64,000 nucleotides of DNA from Megamerina dolium (taxonomy: Eukaryota; Arthropoda; Insecta; Diptera; Megamerinidae): assembly GCA_963854835.1 (NCBI GenBank), contig OY978529.1, positions 47,859,821 through 47,923,820 on the forward strand, given 5' to 3'. The first letter of the stretch is position 1. Every line of letters starts with the position of its first letter. Position numbers and translations under genes: made by a program. This document shows, piece by piece, positions 21,672 through 32,735 of the stretch. The notes under the pieces were generated by a model that was not told the origin of the DNA, searched no databases, and saw nothing but the letters and a program-made list of their open reading frames with translations.

Positions 21672-23506
21672 TCTTTATCTTTTATTTCACTTTTTTTGAA
21701 AACATGGAACAGACGTCACTTTAATACGTATCACAGATACGATAAATGTTGTTTAGAACACACTCATTCGACTCAAGAAAATAATAATCTTCAACTTATC
21801 TAAAGATTTTATGTATTAGGTTTTAGTACTTTCCTTCAAAGTCGACCTTGTTAATTTATTTGCAAAAAAATGGCAATATTAACTTCAGACTTCTGTTTAA
21901 CTTCAACTATTTCAACTCCAACGCATTTAGAGCTCAACAAGAAGTGTGTTCCAATTCGCTAAACAGTACAAAAAAGCTTGCTACCGTATTGCTTTCATAA
22001 CGCGCAATAATTCTATGGACTCAAAACAGTGTTATTTCGAGTACCCAAAATTCATACGGTGCTAAATCAAAGGAATACAGACTCATGTCGTTTCTCAGGT
22101 ACCAAATAACGAAATGGTACCGAATAACCACTGTGACGTGAAACGATGAATTAATGCCCAAGTGATGATTTGAGAATGATGCAACACCTAAGAGTTGTCA
22201 GCCATTAATTTGGGCCCCTTTTTTGCGAAGTGATTCATGTATTTGTTACGTGACACTCAAATAATATTATTGCTTAACCGTTTATCCTATGAGAACATGT
22301 GTAACCTGATTGCACAGTCATCCGAAATTGAAATCAACAATTTGTTTTACGACATAGTAATCATATACAAATATACATGCATATTGGCCTATCCACACAT
22401 AATCAATTTATGGAGTGAAGCTTTTTGCCTCTAATTCTGTACCGGTCGTTGAAAGAAAACTCGTATTTTTTTTTTAACATAAATGCCAATGTTGGCTCAG
22501 GAGGTTTGTTACTGGCGACAGGCCTCGAAGTGGACGTACGACTAATAGAATTTGGAAAAGTACACAAAAAAGGAATAAGCGTACCACATCAATTAACAAG
22601 AAAACCGTCTATCAATTTATACTTTATTGCTATCCAGATTTCATAGGGATTCAATCGTTAACAGAGATAAAAAGTTTGCATATCAAACTCCTCTTAGCCG
22701 AAAAAAACTATTCAAATGTGGAATTTTTCATGTTTTTAGCACCAAACTGCTTCTAGCGGCCGTTTTTGGTTAAAATAAATTGCAAATTCAGATTCCTCAT
22801 ACCCGAAAACCAGAAAAAAATATCTTTTGAAGATAAAAATATTGACATTTAGATCACATTTAATTGTACTACCAGCGCCAAATGGGAAAAAACAAATGCT
22901 TAATATCCCCAGCCTGGGAAAACCGAGAAATTACTTTTCTAAATACAACCCTGGCTTTCAGAAAAACTTGTTTGATATTTTAAACATTTATTTTATTGTA
23001 AAAAAAAATTGTATTTCGATCATCTTATACATCTATCGGCAGGCAGAATAAACAAATAGGGTTGAGAACATTTTGAAATCAATTCAGAATGCAAACGCTT
23101 TCGTCAACTTGTAATATGCAATCACTTGAGTTGCCATAGTCGACACTGATAAACACTGTCACATCGACGAGATAAGTACATTGAACGGCAGAATCGCAAA
23201 TTAAGCTTGCAGTACATTCAAAATGATGGTAAATACAAGTATTGATTAAATAAATTGTTGCTACATAAAGTTAGTACCAATTAAATGTTGCATTTATTAT
23301 TGACATACTTCAGTGATCGGGCAGGTTGATTCACTAAATAAATTGTTGACAGTTTGACATAGTTTATAGTGTGGCCAATATATAAAAATGAATGAATTAA
23401 TCACATTACCCCCATGGAAAATGTTGCCAATTTAAATTTAAAACAGAAGTTGGCAGTGCGACAAAAACCAGTTTTAGTGACAACATAGCAGGATGGACGA
23501 AACAAT
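21672..23506. other. Non-coding, possible mariner traces
   Basis: No gene. The minus strand near 22030-22080 reads SFDLAPYEFWVLE, weakly like the C-terminal catalytic part of a mariner, too decayed to annotate separately. The rest is unassigned. Confidence 0.35.
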
Positions 23507-23739
23507 AGGGGGATTCATATAATCACATAAAAATAATATATATTCATATAATTACATATAAATATATAAAATAGTCATCGTGTAAACGTAAAATAAGAGT
23601 TTCGATTAGCAGAAAAAAATACAAATTAATGTTGGAGAATTTTGTAAAAGAAAAACGCAAGTCAACTGATTTACGGGCATATAATTTTATTTGGTTTATT
23701 TGATATACGTGACGTTTAAACGATTATATGAATCCCACT
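23507..23739. mobile_element. Miniature inverted-repeat element (about 233 bp)
   Basis: Left AGGGGGATTCATATAATC and right GATTATATGAATCCCACT are near-perfect inverted termini with no coding capacity between. Target duplication is ambiguous (CAATA left, TAATA right). Confidence 0.6.
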
Positions 23740-25675
23740 AATATAAAAACGTAAACAATACAAGCTTTCGCTTCTAGGTGATTGAACGTGACACTGGCAC
23801 GAAGTATCAAAAAGTTCATCCATAGGAGAGGAAGTGTATGGAACTTTTAGAAGCCAATTATTAATGGCGCTTCCTGTATGCCTCTATCGAAATTTTGTGA
23901 CTACACAAAAGGAGAAAGTTAATCCACCATATATGTCAAATACAATTTTTTTTTTATTGATTCCTAATTTCATACTCACAGACTGCTAAACTGCTCAGAA
24001 GCAACCAAAACGTCTTGATTCGTTGCTCACCATCTTATTAAAAGATATGTAAACACGTACTTATGTAGAATTAAGTATATGTACTTTGATGTACGTATGA
24101 GCGGTAACAGTGTTAGCATATAAAAATGCAAGAGATTAGCAAAAAAAAAAAAAAAAAACGCGCTAAAATGTGTGACAATTGAATTCAATGTACTCTTCTA
24201 TTTGTTGATTGCAATAAAGTGATCAACAACAACGAAAAACAACTTTCAAATATAACACACAACAAGCTCCTTCCAATAACATAATATGTACATTAAGGTG
24301 ATCGCGATATGTATGGGACACAAATTTTGAACGTGAATTTTATGATTTCGTGGGGTAAAAATGTTCGATTTGATAAAAAATTGGATGGATGAAATTTTGA
24401 TCTACGCAAGTCGATACAATTTAGAAATTTTAGAATTCTTCTCCGAGTCCTTAATATTTCTCATGGTATTCAGGCCATGAAATCAAGTCTTGTAATCAAA
24501 AACAAATGTTCGACTATATCAAATTAAAATGATTAAAATCAAATTATGAATTTATCCCCAATATTTTTACCACAGAGCAGCTGACGGCGGTACGAACTGT
24601 TATTACATTAGCCCACAGGACGTATGAGAAAAAAAAAAATCAATTGATTTTGCCAAGTTTTAATGGCCAAAACTACGTTACCCTTAAGGATCCAAAGCAC
24701 CAATGTGCGAATTTTTGTGTCGTGTTAAACAAATACATTTTTCTTTTCACATTTGATTTAGATAGTAATTTTCATTTTTCATTCTTTTATAGAAATTTTC
24801 AAAATCTGAAATCCACTTTTTTCTAACATTCAGTATGTGAAGCCTTCAAGGTGATAGATTTGATTGAATTTTAATCGTTTTCAAATTATGAACTGCAAAA
24901 GAATTCACACTGAATTGAAATGTTAATGAATGCAGTCGCCGATTATTAAAGTCTCAAAAGAATGGCTATGACAATGTCTATTCAGTAGCAAAAGAGGCAT
25001 ATTAAATTTTAATTATCATAACACTAACAAATTTCTTCTGAATGATGCCATTCTTTAACAAGATCGCAAATTCATTGATGCATTTCGAAATGATTTAATT
25101 CTTTTACAGCTCTGCGACAGACTTACTCCTCAAGCAACTACAAACATTACAAAATATCAATAGCAATCAAGTAAATAATGAAATTCATTGAGCAGAGGAG
25201 CATGGTTTTTGCTACAAACTTATATATTCAACTCTCTCATGACCCTATGATTTGCCTCCTGACGTCTGTTCGTTTAGTGACCGTTTGCGAGATCATTTTA
25301 CTCTTTTTTCTCTCTTTACGATAGTCTTTATTTTGTATTGAAAGCAACAACTCGTGACTCTCTGTGTTACATTGGCATTGCTATTTTAACATTCAATAAC
25401 ACAACCACACAAATAACTCGTTTTACTTAATAAAGATATTGCAATATTGAGATATAAATTGAAAAAAAGTCATGACTCATGATTGTGACCCTCTGTGTAA
25501 CATCGGCCTTATATTGTTTTTAGACGTATTCGCTCGATATTAAACACAGAGTCGTAGACGCGAGTCAAAATTCAACAAACAAACACATAAATATACTCGT
25601 CTTCTTAATAAAGAGATTAAAATTTGATATTTAAATGAATGCCTTTGCAACATCGTCCTAAGCGACATACGTATG
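23740..25675. other. Non-coding, with a diverged tandem repeat
   Basis: No gene. Two diverged copies of a block containing GTGACYCTCTGTGTNACAT and CACACAAATA...CTTAATAAAGA occur at about 25350-25460 and 25490-25640. Confidence 0.45.
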
Positions 25676-25677
25676 TA

Positions 25678-27328
25678 CAGTGGCTCACAGCTTATTTCGT
25701 ACAGTGTATATATTTTTATGTACATGGCTGTAACATCGAAACTAAAAAACTTATCAATAAGTTTTGAATGTAGATGTCTATGTATGTGTTTAGTAAACCT
25801 AATAAGAAAACGGGGAACCCCAAAAATTGTTCTTTTTGTCATGCAAGAGAGAAAAACTATTGATCAGCTGATTTTCAGCTCACATCTTATTTCGTACACA
25901 AACTTCAATGTAAGTAAGTTTCATTCTGCCGCGCAGTTACAAAGTTTTTTTGAATTGTATGAGTTTTTGGACCTTTTTAACTATTATAACAATTTTTATT
26001 ATTATTATTTTAAATAGTTAAAGTGCTGTAAATTAAACATTTAGCGTTATGGGTCGTCGTACAACGATGGAACAGCGTAAACTGGTAATTAACCATTTTA
26101 GGAAAGGTCAGAGTGTGCGAAAAATTGCTGAAATGACAAATTTAAGTGCCTCAACTGTCCAATACATCATTCAACGCTTCGTTCGCGAAAATCGGTTGGA
26201 GAACAAGGGCAGAGAAGCACCTAATAAGATTTTCAACGCTTCAGACGAGCGTTATATTGTACGAAAAATTAAGAAAAATCCAAAGTTATCCGCTCCGAAG
26301 TTGGCTGCAGAGGTTCAGCGTGAAATAGGAAAACCATCCAGTGCTGAAACTGTCCGACGTGTGCTGCGCAATCATGACTTGAACGGTAGAGTAGCCCGAA
26401 AGAAACCATTCATTTCAAAAATGAATATACAACGCCGACTTGACTTCGCCAAAGAGCATATTATTAAGACTCCTGCGTTCTGGAATACCGTTATTTTCGC
26501 GGATGAGTCTAAGTTTAATATTTTTGGCTCGGACGGAATGTCATATGTTTGGCGTAAAGCGAATACCGAGCTAAACAAGGAGAACCTTAAGCCCACAGTG
26601 AAGCATGGTGGCGGTAGCGTGATGGTTTGGGCCTGTATGTCAGCAGCCGGAGTAGGTGAATTGGTTTTTATTGAGGAAACAATGGACAAAATGAAGTACC
26701 TCGAGATTCTGAAAAACAATTTACTTCAAAGTGCAGACAAACTGGGTTTGCGGGAAGAATTTCGGTACTACCAAGATAATGACCCAAAACATAAATCTGG
26801 GATTGTGCAATCTTGGCTTATTTGGAACTGCCCACACTTGATGTCTCCACCACCACAGTCACCTGACATGAATGTGATTGAAAATCTTTGGTCTATTTTG
26901 GACAATAAAATAAGAACACACAAGATTTCTAATAAGCAAGACCTAAAGAAGGTACTGATGGAAGAATGGAAAAAAATCACACCAGACATCACTCAAAAAT
27001 TGGTGGATTCAATGCCAAATAGACTCCAGGCTGTCATTAACGCTAAGGGATGTCAACTAAATATTAAAATCAACTTACTTTGTTTTTAGTTTGAACTTAA
27101 AGAGACTGTACGAAATAAGCTGTGACATGAATTTTCCTATTTTTTTCTTATTTTATTTTTTTATAGTGTCAAACACTAAAATTTTGAAAAAGTAAATTTT
27201 GGAAAATAAAAAACAAACCTTCCTTTCTAAAATGGCATTTATATTTTGTTCAAATTTTTGCTATATTAGGAATTACGACTGCAGCAATTTTTAAACTGTC
27301 ACTGTACGAAATAAGCTGGGAGCCACTG
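25678..27328 (+). mobile_element. Complete Tc1-like transposon with IR/DR ends
   Basis: 1651 bp, bounded by CAGTGGCTCACAGCTTAT and its inverse ATAAGCTGGGAGCCACTG, with TA on both sides (25676-25677, 27329-27330). Each end holds two copies of CTTATTTCGTACA (left 25691 and 25886; right, inverted, 27107 and 27303) about 195 bases apart. That is the IR/DR architecture of Sleeping Beauty-, S- and Minos-like elements. The transposase ORF is uninterrupted. Single copy in the window. Confidence 0.95.
26049..27089 (+). CDS. Tc1-like transposase, intact (346 aa)
   Basis: DDE transposase of the Tc1 branch. The N-terminal paired-like DNA-binding domain (residues 1-110) has two HTH units (SVRKIAEMTNLSASTVQYII; KLSAPKLAAEVQREIG). 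A GRVARKKPF segment follows, as in Tc1 HTH/nuclear signal regions. The catalytic core has FADESKFN (first Asp), the glycine-rich box KHGGGSVMVWACMSAAGVGE, YQDNDPKHKS (second Asp) and SPDMNVIENLW (Glu). Counting gives 34 residues between the second Asp and the Glu, so DD34E. There are no stops or frameshifts and length is normal for the family (about 340-350). It is the only transposase in the window that looks functional. Confidence 0.96.
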   Translation: MGRRTTMEQRKLVINHFRKGQSVRKIAEMTNLSASTVQYIIQRFVRENRLENKGREAPNKIFNASDERYIVRKIKKNPKLSAPKLAAEVQREIGKPSSAETVRRVLRNHDLNGRVARKKPFISKMNIQRRLDFAKEHIIKTPAFWNTVIFADESKFNIFGSDGMSYVWRKANTELNKENLKPTVKHGGGSVMVWACMSAAGVGELVFIEETMDKMKYLEILKNNLLQSADKLGLREEFRYYQDNDPKHKSGIVQSWLIWNCPHLMSPPPQSPDMNVIENLWSILDNKIRTHKISNKQDLKKVLMEEWKKITPDITQKLVDSMPNRLQAVINAKGCQLNIKINLLCF

Positions 27329-27330
27329 TA

Positions 27331-27949
27331 TGTACGTCGTAGCCATAAACTACGTAAGTATATATTTTTTTTTTTTTGCATTTATTGCTGCTGATATATC
27401 TTTGATGTGAACATACATATACTCACTCACACAATACTATAATAAAATTGTGTCCATGTGGCTCAGGAAATCGACGCGAACATGTAGCAGGTTAGCGACA
27501 GAAGCAAGAGCAACTTTATATTGTCTGTTTATATCTTATATATTTACTGCGAATTATTCAAACGAATATCGCTACGAAAATAATGCGGAAAAAGAAAATG
27601 TTAAACATGTGAAATGAAAAAAATATATATAAAGCATTATAGCTACATACCAAGAAAGATACAAACAAAAATATATGTAATAAAAGCAAGCAAATAAATA
27701 ACAGCAACACAAAAAAAAAATATATAAACAAATAAAAAATTCAACACATTATCTATGTCTATAAAAATGAACTATACAAATCTGGTTATAAATTGGCATG
27801 TCTACAAGTTCAGCCATCAGCCGTTACTTGAAAGTAACAGTTAATTGCTGAAAAGGAAAATACTCTTGTACTAAATAGGGACTAGCTATATATCGATAGT
27901 GTCGATACTTCATATCATAGTACCATACAATTATCGGATCGATTTTTTT
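27331..27949. other. Non-coding, contains a DRE-like site
   Basis: AT-rich, no gene. TATCGATA at 27891-27898 matches the DREF-binding consensus, but it sits among several CGATA-type words (27890-27945), which may be hAT-like debris. Confidence 0.35.
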
Positions 27950-28090
27950 TTTCTAATTCTGAAAAGGTGCTTTCCAAAGTAACAAGTACTTTTTGTTCCG
28001 ATTTATTTTATTCAAAATGGTGACCTTCGGAATCAATACAGCGATTTGCATGGCATAAAAGAATATCATAATCGACCGATATGTTCGAAG
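27950..28090 (-). mobile_element. Mariner 3' end fragment
   Basis: The minus strand encodes HANRCIDSEGHHFE followed by a stop, the standard C-terminus of mariner transposases, then a terminal sequence with AAAAAGTACTTGTTACTTTGG. Nothing else of the element remains. Confidence 0.6.
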
Positions 28091-30764
28091 AAAAGATGTA
28101 CTGAAGCTCAAGAACAGAGAGCTGAACTGCTAGATTAATCTTAGTTTAACCCAGCTAGATTGGGAGTTTAAACTACGTTGAAATTCGACTGAAAAACTGC
28201 AAATCGAGTTTAGACTTAGTTTAAACGACACATGAAGTTAAACTCGCACCCTAAGAAAATACACAAACGAGTTGTGACATGTCACAGAGAAATATTTTTG
28301 CCTGTGTAATTGCGAACGAAACATCAGAAGCTAATTGAAAATGCTTTTCATGTAAATGTCTTTGTGTCTAAATCGGAGCATTGTTCGGTAAAATGTTTAC
28401 CTGAGAAGACTGAAAACTGAGAGACCCCTGTTCTTAACCTCGTTAGTTTTTGTAAATGACGTTTCGCGACAGCTTGTTTCGTATTAATATTCTAATAAGT
28501 GAATCACATTTATAAACAAAAACGCAAAAATATCACAAAAAAAATGAGAAATTGATATTTTGGTCGCAAATGTTATGGAACCAATTAAGATCCAATGATA
28601 GTATTGTAATAAGCGACATCAGCTGTGGTATATTAACGAGTAACGGAAAAATTATATAGCTTGCCACCTCGTTATTCGTTAGTTCGGTTAAAGAATGAAA
28701 CGTAAACAAAGCGAAGAATTTTAAAAGCACTACGTCTCAAACTTTTTTCTAAAATTCTGTAATAATGAGGCCATGGGCATGACCTTAGTATTCTGTGCTC
28801 TAAATCGTTAAAATTTGTTCCTATTTTGCTTATAATTACAAGTCAATATATTTTCACGATAAGAACAAATCATTTCAAATGTTCACTATTGCACTGTAAA
28901 ATTGCGACATATAAATAATTCATTTCCCGTGTTTACTTTGATATACTTAGAGGCACCATGAATATTATGCTTTTTTTTTTAGAGTTGAGTTTCGCAATAA
29001 TTTTATGATTAAGCGAACCCATGCGTATTTATTCTGGGTAGTTATCACTTCGTCAAGAACATTGCATGAACAATTATTTGGTTTGTGTGCGCTATTGTCA
29101 TTCCCAAGCAAGGCAACCAAGATGGCGCACGTCATACAAGGACGACTTAACAACATGATAATTAGGATTTAAAAAGTGCACGAAAGTCTACTAATTTTAT
29201 CATTCAACACCACCTTCTGAGTTGGTGACGTTATCAACCACTTTAGAAAAGCTTCAGTACACTTTCTATTTAGTCATCAAACGCCTTGCATTCACAAATG
29301 GATTTTTGCTTATATACTCACTTTTACCCACTTTTTATTTATGCGGTTTGTTATCCTTCACCCTATAACGTTTTGCGCGCAAATTATTCTTTAATTTTAT
29401 CACTGTTCTTGAATTTATAATAAACACTATTTACAAATTGATGGCATTTTTACAAAATGAAAACAAATCGACCGAGTATATCCAAACAGCGTTCTGCACA
29501 GTTAACACATATGTACAACCAACAGCCAATTCTTGGGTGCAAACTGCATACATGAACACATCACTTGAACCCTTGCTCTTCTCGGATTAGTTCTGCGTTT
29601 ATTAGATTTTCTATTTTGAACTTTGTACTTGCTTTAACACATGTACTTGTTCACATTTCACTTTTTATGCAACTTTTACTATTATACACCAACCGCGAAT
29701 GGAGGTCCGAGCGTTGCGCGAAAACGAACATTCAACTTGCAGACTCTTACATACTGCATTTAAGATTGTAATTTACAACGGCAGGAAACACGTCTTCGTC
29801 AAATAATCATTTTTCTGCATAACAATTTCAATTACACGCAATGTTTATCCACCGCTGCCTCCGCTGGAGCAAAACATAATTTATAAAGCGAAATGTCAAA
29901 TAGCCCCAACCAGTTCAAGTGACATCGGACACCAGAGCTGCCATATTATTTGTTACTAAATAATTCCACTTGAAAATTTTGTTGACTTTATAAGTCCTCA
30001 TTTAGACAGAAAAATATTTGAATGAAAACATTTTGTTTGTAAGCGAGGGATTTTCGTTGTACATACAAGAGACACGTTTTGTGCTTATTTGTTGACATGT
30101 CGCGAACGAAGCATCAAAACAGAATTGAAAGTGTTTTTCATGCAAATGTTTTTGTATTTAAATGGGGTAAGAGGAAATCGTATCGAGTGTTTCCGGTACG
30201 TAGAACTGTCCATTCTTAAGATATTGCGATTCATAATACATAGAACAATTAAAATCAAAAATTTAATATCAAGTTGCGTGAAAGCCTACGTCTCAGTTGT
30301 CAATTCCAATGACTTTCGACAAGCAGTATGTGTGGTTAACTTGAAAGCAAGTTATTGATTTAGCATTAAATTAATATTAGATGAAAAATTCAGGCTTTTT
30401 GTATGTGAGCATATTTTATCTTGATAAAAGCATTTGTAAGAGACGCCTTATTATGCTTTTAATTGGCAATATAATGTAAACTCTTATTGTAAATGTGGTA
30501 AAATTTCATACTTGTGAATGGATATGATGGACATGGACGGTTGGTTACGTCATCATCATTGCCTCAAAGGACAGAAAGCAAATGACGAAATCATTCAAAA
30601 TTAGTTGTGAAGTAACAGATATTGTACAACAATAAAACACGATGTATTACACTGAAATCAATTTGAACTCCACAAGCATTGAACTTGAACTTGACGATAT
30701 ACAAACGTCAGATAGCGTGGTGAAAGCAAAGGCTAGTAGGTGAAGTTGAGACGAAGGACCGACC
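28091..30764. other. Non-coding, with a dispersed repeat pair
   Basis: No supported gene. 28303-28390 and 30098-30170 share a repeat (GCGAACGAARCATCA, TTTTCATGYAAATGT). The rest shows ordinary AT-rich DNA; promoters or 5' exons of unlocated transcripts may be here but cannot be seen. Confidence 0.4.
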
Positions 30765-30925
<161 letters not shown>

Positions 30926-32080
30926 ACAGCCACCATTATACCATCATATACATATGTAGGTATAAATAGATATGTACATGCACATGTATTAATGACGATA
31001 ACAATAGCTAGCGTTAGTTGAGTCGAAAATCAATAGCTGCAATAAAAAAATTTCATCTCGCATCTACGCGCTTAATACCTGCGGTGGCCAGTTACCCTAA
31101 AGGAAACAACGGGACATGCTTTTCAATGACAACTGATTTTAAATTGATTTAATAGTGCATTTAACAGTATCTGATATTATAAGGCGCAGCCAAGAAAAAT
31201 CTGTTATAATTGCTCTACTTTTATTATTATACCTTAACCTGGCGTGTCTACAATAGATACCAATGTGGTTGCAAATATAGCAAATCTGTATTAAAAATTT
31301 TTACCTGCTAACTAGAAAGTTACAAGTTGCTACCTCATAAAAATGATATTTTGTGATAAATTGTACCATACTTTTAGGCTTTTACTGATATAAGCTAAAT
31401 GTATGTGACATAGTTATTCAAATTTGTTACGATTTTGTAACCGATACTTGTAACTGGTATTCTGACAATTTTGTAGCGATCCTTCCGGCCAATTTTTAGA
31501 ATCATAATTAAATAACAATGTAATATATTTCCCTATATCAGCAAATACCTAAAATCGTGCTGCAATTTTATATAAAAATCATTTTTAGTAAGTACCAATT
31601 TAGCTATTGTATATTTCTAACCATACCAGAATAGAACCACGAATGACAGAATACTAAGGTTGTGTCAATCTTTTACCGCTAATTGGTTCTTAGTGATTTT
31701 GACAGAATCAGTAGTGCATGTGACGTCACATTGGTCCAATGGTCGCTTCATTTATTCATTATTTCGCCCAAGCCAAGAGCGCATTTCCTTTTCTCTTATT
31801 AAATGATTACATTAAATAAAATTAATATATTCTTTCTGTGAAAATATAATTTACAAACAACATGACGATCAATAAAAAAATAAATATAATTTTGAATGAT
31901 AAAAGGTAATCAATTTATTTTTCAATAACTAAAATTTGGAGAACTAAATACGAAGCGATTTGAAAGGTACCCATTTTCTCTACTCAATTCGATGCGATAC
32001 GATATGATCTGATAAAAATATGAGCTGGCAGTTCCGCTGTTGTCAAATTCAAATTTGTGTGGTTATGGGGTGTTACAAGT
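30926..32080. other. Non-coding upstream of Cdc23
   Basis: No gene. A perfect CRE palindrome TGACGTCA lies at 31721-31728 with an inverted CCAAT-like ATTGG just after it. These are about 1 kb before the Cdc23 ATG and their use is unknown. Confidence 0.4.
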
Positions 32081-32608
32081 AGAGATGGCCGATATATATC
32101 AAACTAACATCACTATATCAAAATCGACACCGATAAAATCGACTACTTTTATAATAAACCATAAAAAATAAACTACAAAATGTGAATTAAAGCACTCAAA
32201 TTTTATTTGGCTATAATAAGCTTGACATTCCAAAAAAAAAAAAAAAATAAAATATAATAAAATTATTAAAGAAATAGTAAAATCTCTAATTTGGAGCTCA
32301 TAAATCTACATCTTGTTGTGGTGATATTTCCTTTGTTGTTTTTAATATTGTAAATATTGATTAAATAAAATTGTAGTTGCTCATCAAGTTGTCACGCCAC
32401 TTTCATTTAGTTTGAAGTATATATAGTTTTTTCAATTATCTTTCACAGATAACAAAAGTTCCTGCAATTTTTTTTCTCTACCCATTCTGATGCTCCCGAC
32501 AATATCTGCTTGTTTTAATAACAACTAGCTAAAAAATGGCATTGAATTGCAATTGACGGTTTAAGCATCAATATCCGATATATCGACCGGTATATCGCCC
32601 ATCCCTTG
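32081..32608. mobile_element. hAT-like miniature element beside Cdc23
   Basis: Left end AGAGATGGCCGATATAT and right end ATATCGCCCATCCCTTG are imperfect inverted repeats of the RGGATGG-GATATA type seen in hAT non-autonomous elements. Flanks TTACAAGT (32073-32080) and CTACAAGT (32609-32616) agree at 7 of 8 bases, the duplication size of hAT. No ORF. It ends 127 bases before the Cdc23 start codon. Confidence 0.68.
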
Positions 32609-32735
32609 CTACAAGTTTAAATATCCTATTGTGCCTATTATCGAATAAAAATACATTTTAGCAATTGTGCAATACAAAAGTCATCATAAATCATATATAG
32701 ACGAAAAGAGCGCGTTTTCAAATAAATTTACAAGC

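Noticed and set aside
21900..22240. Mariner on the minus strand
   Set aside because: Only a weak SFDLAPYEF-like match; too decayed to call as a feature.
30089..30358. 89-residue ORF as a gene
   Set aside because: Overlaps a dispersed repeat also present at 28303 in another frame; no recognisable protein.
32667..32735. Upstream in-frame ATG as start of Cdc23
   Set aside because: The family N-terminus begins at MEDD (32736); the extra 23 residues have no counterpart.
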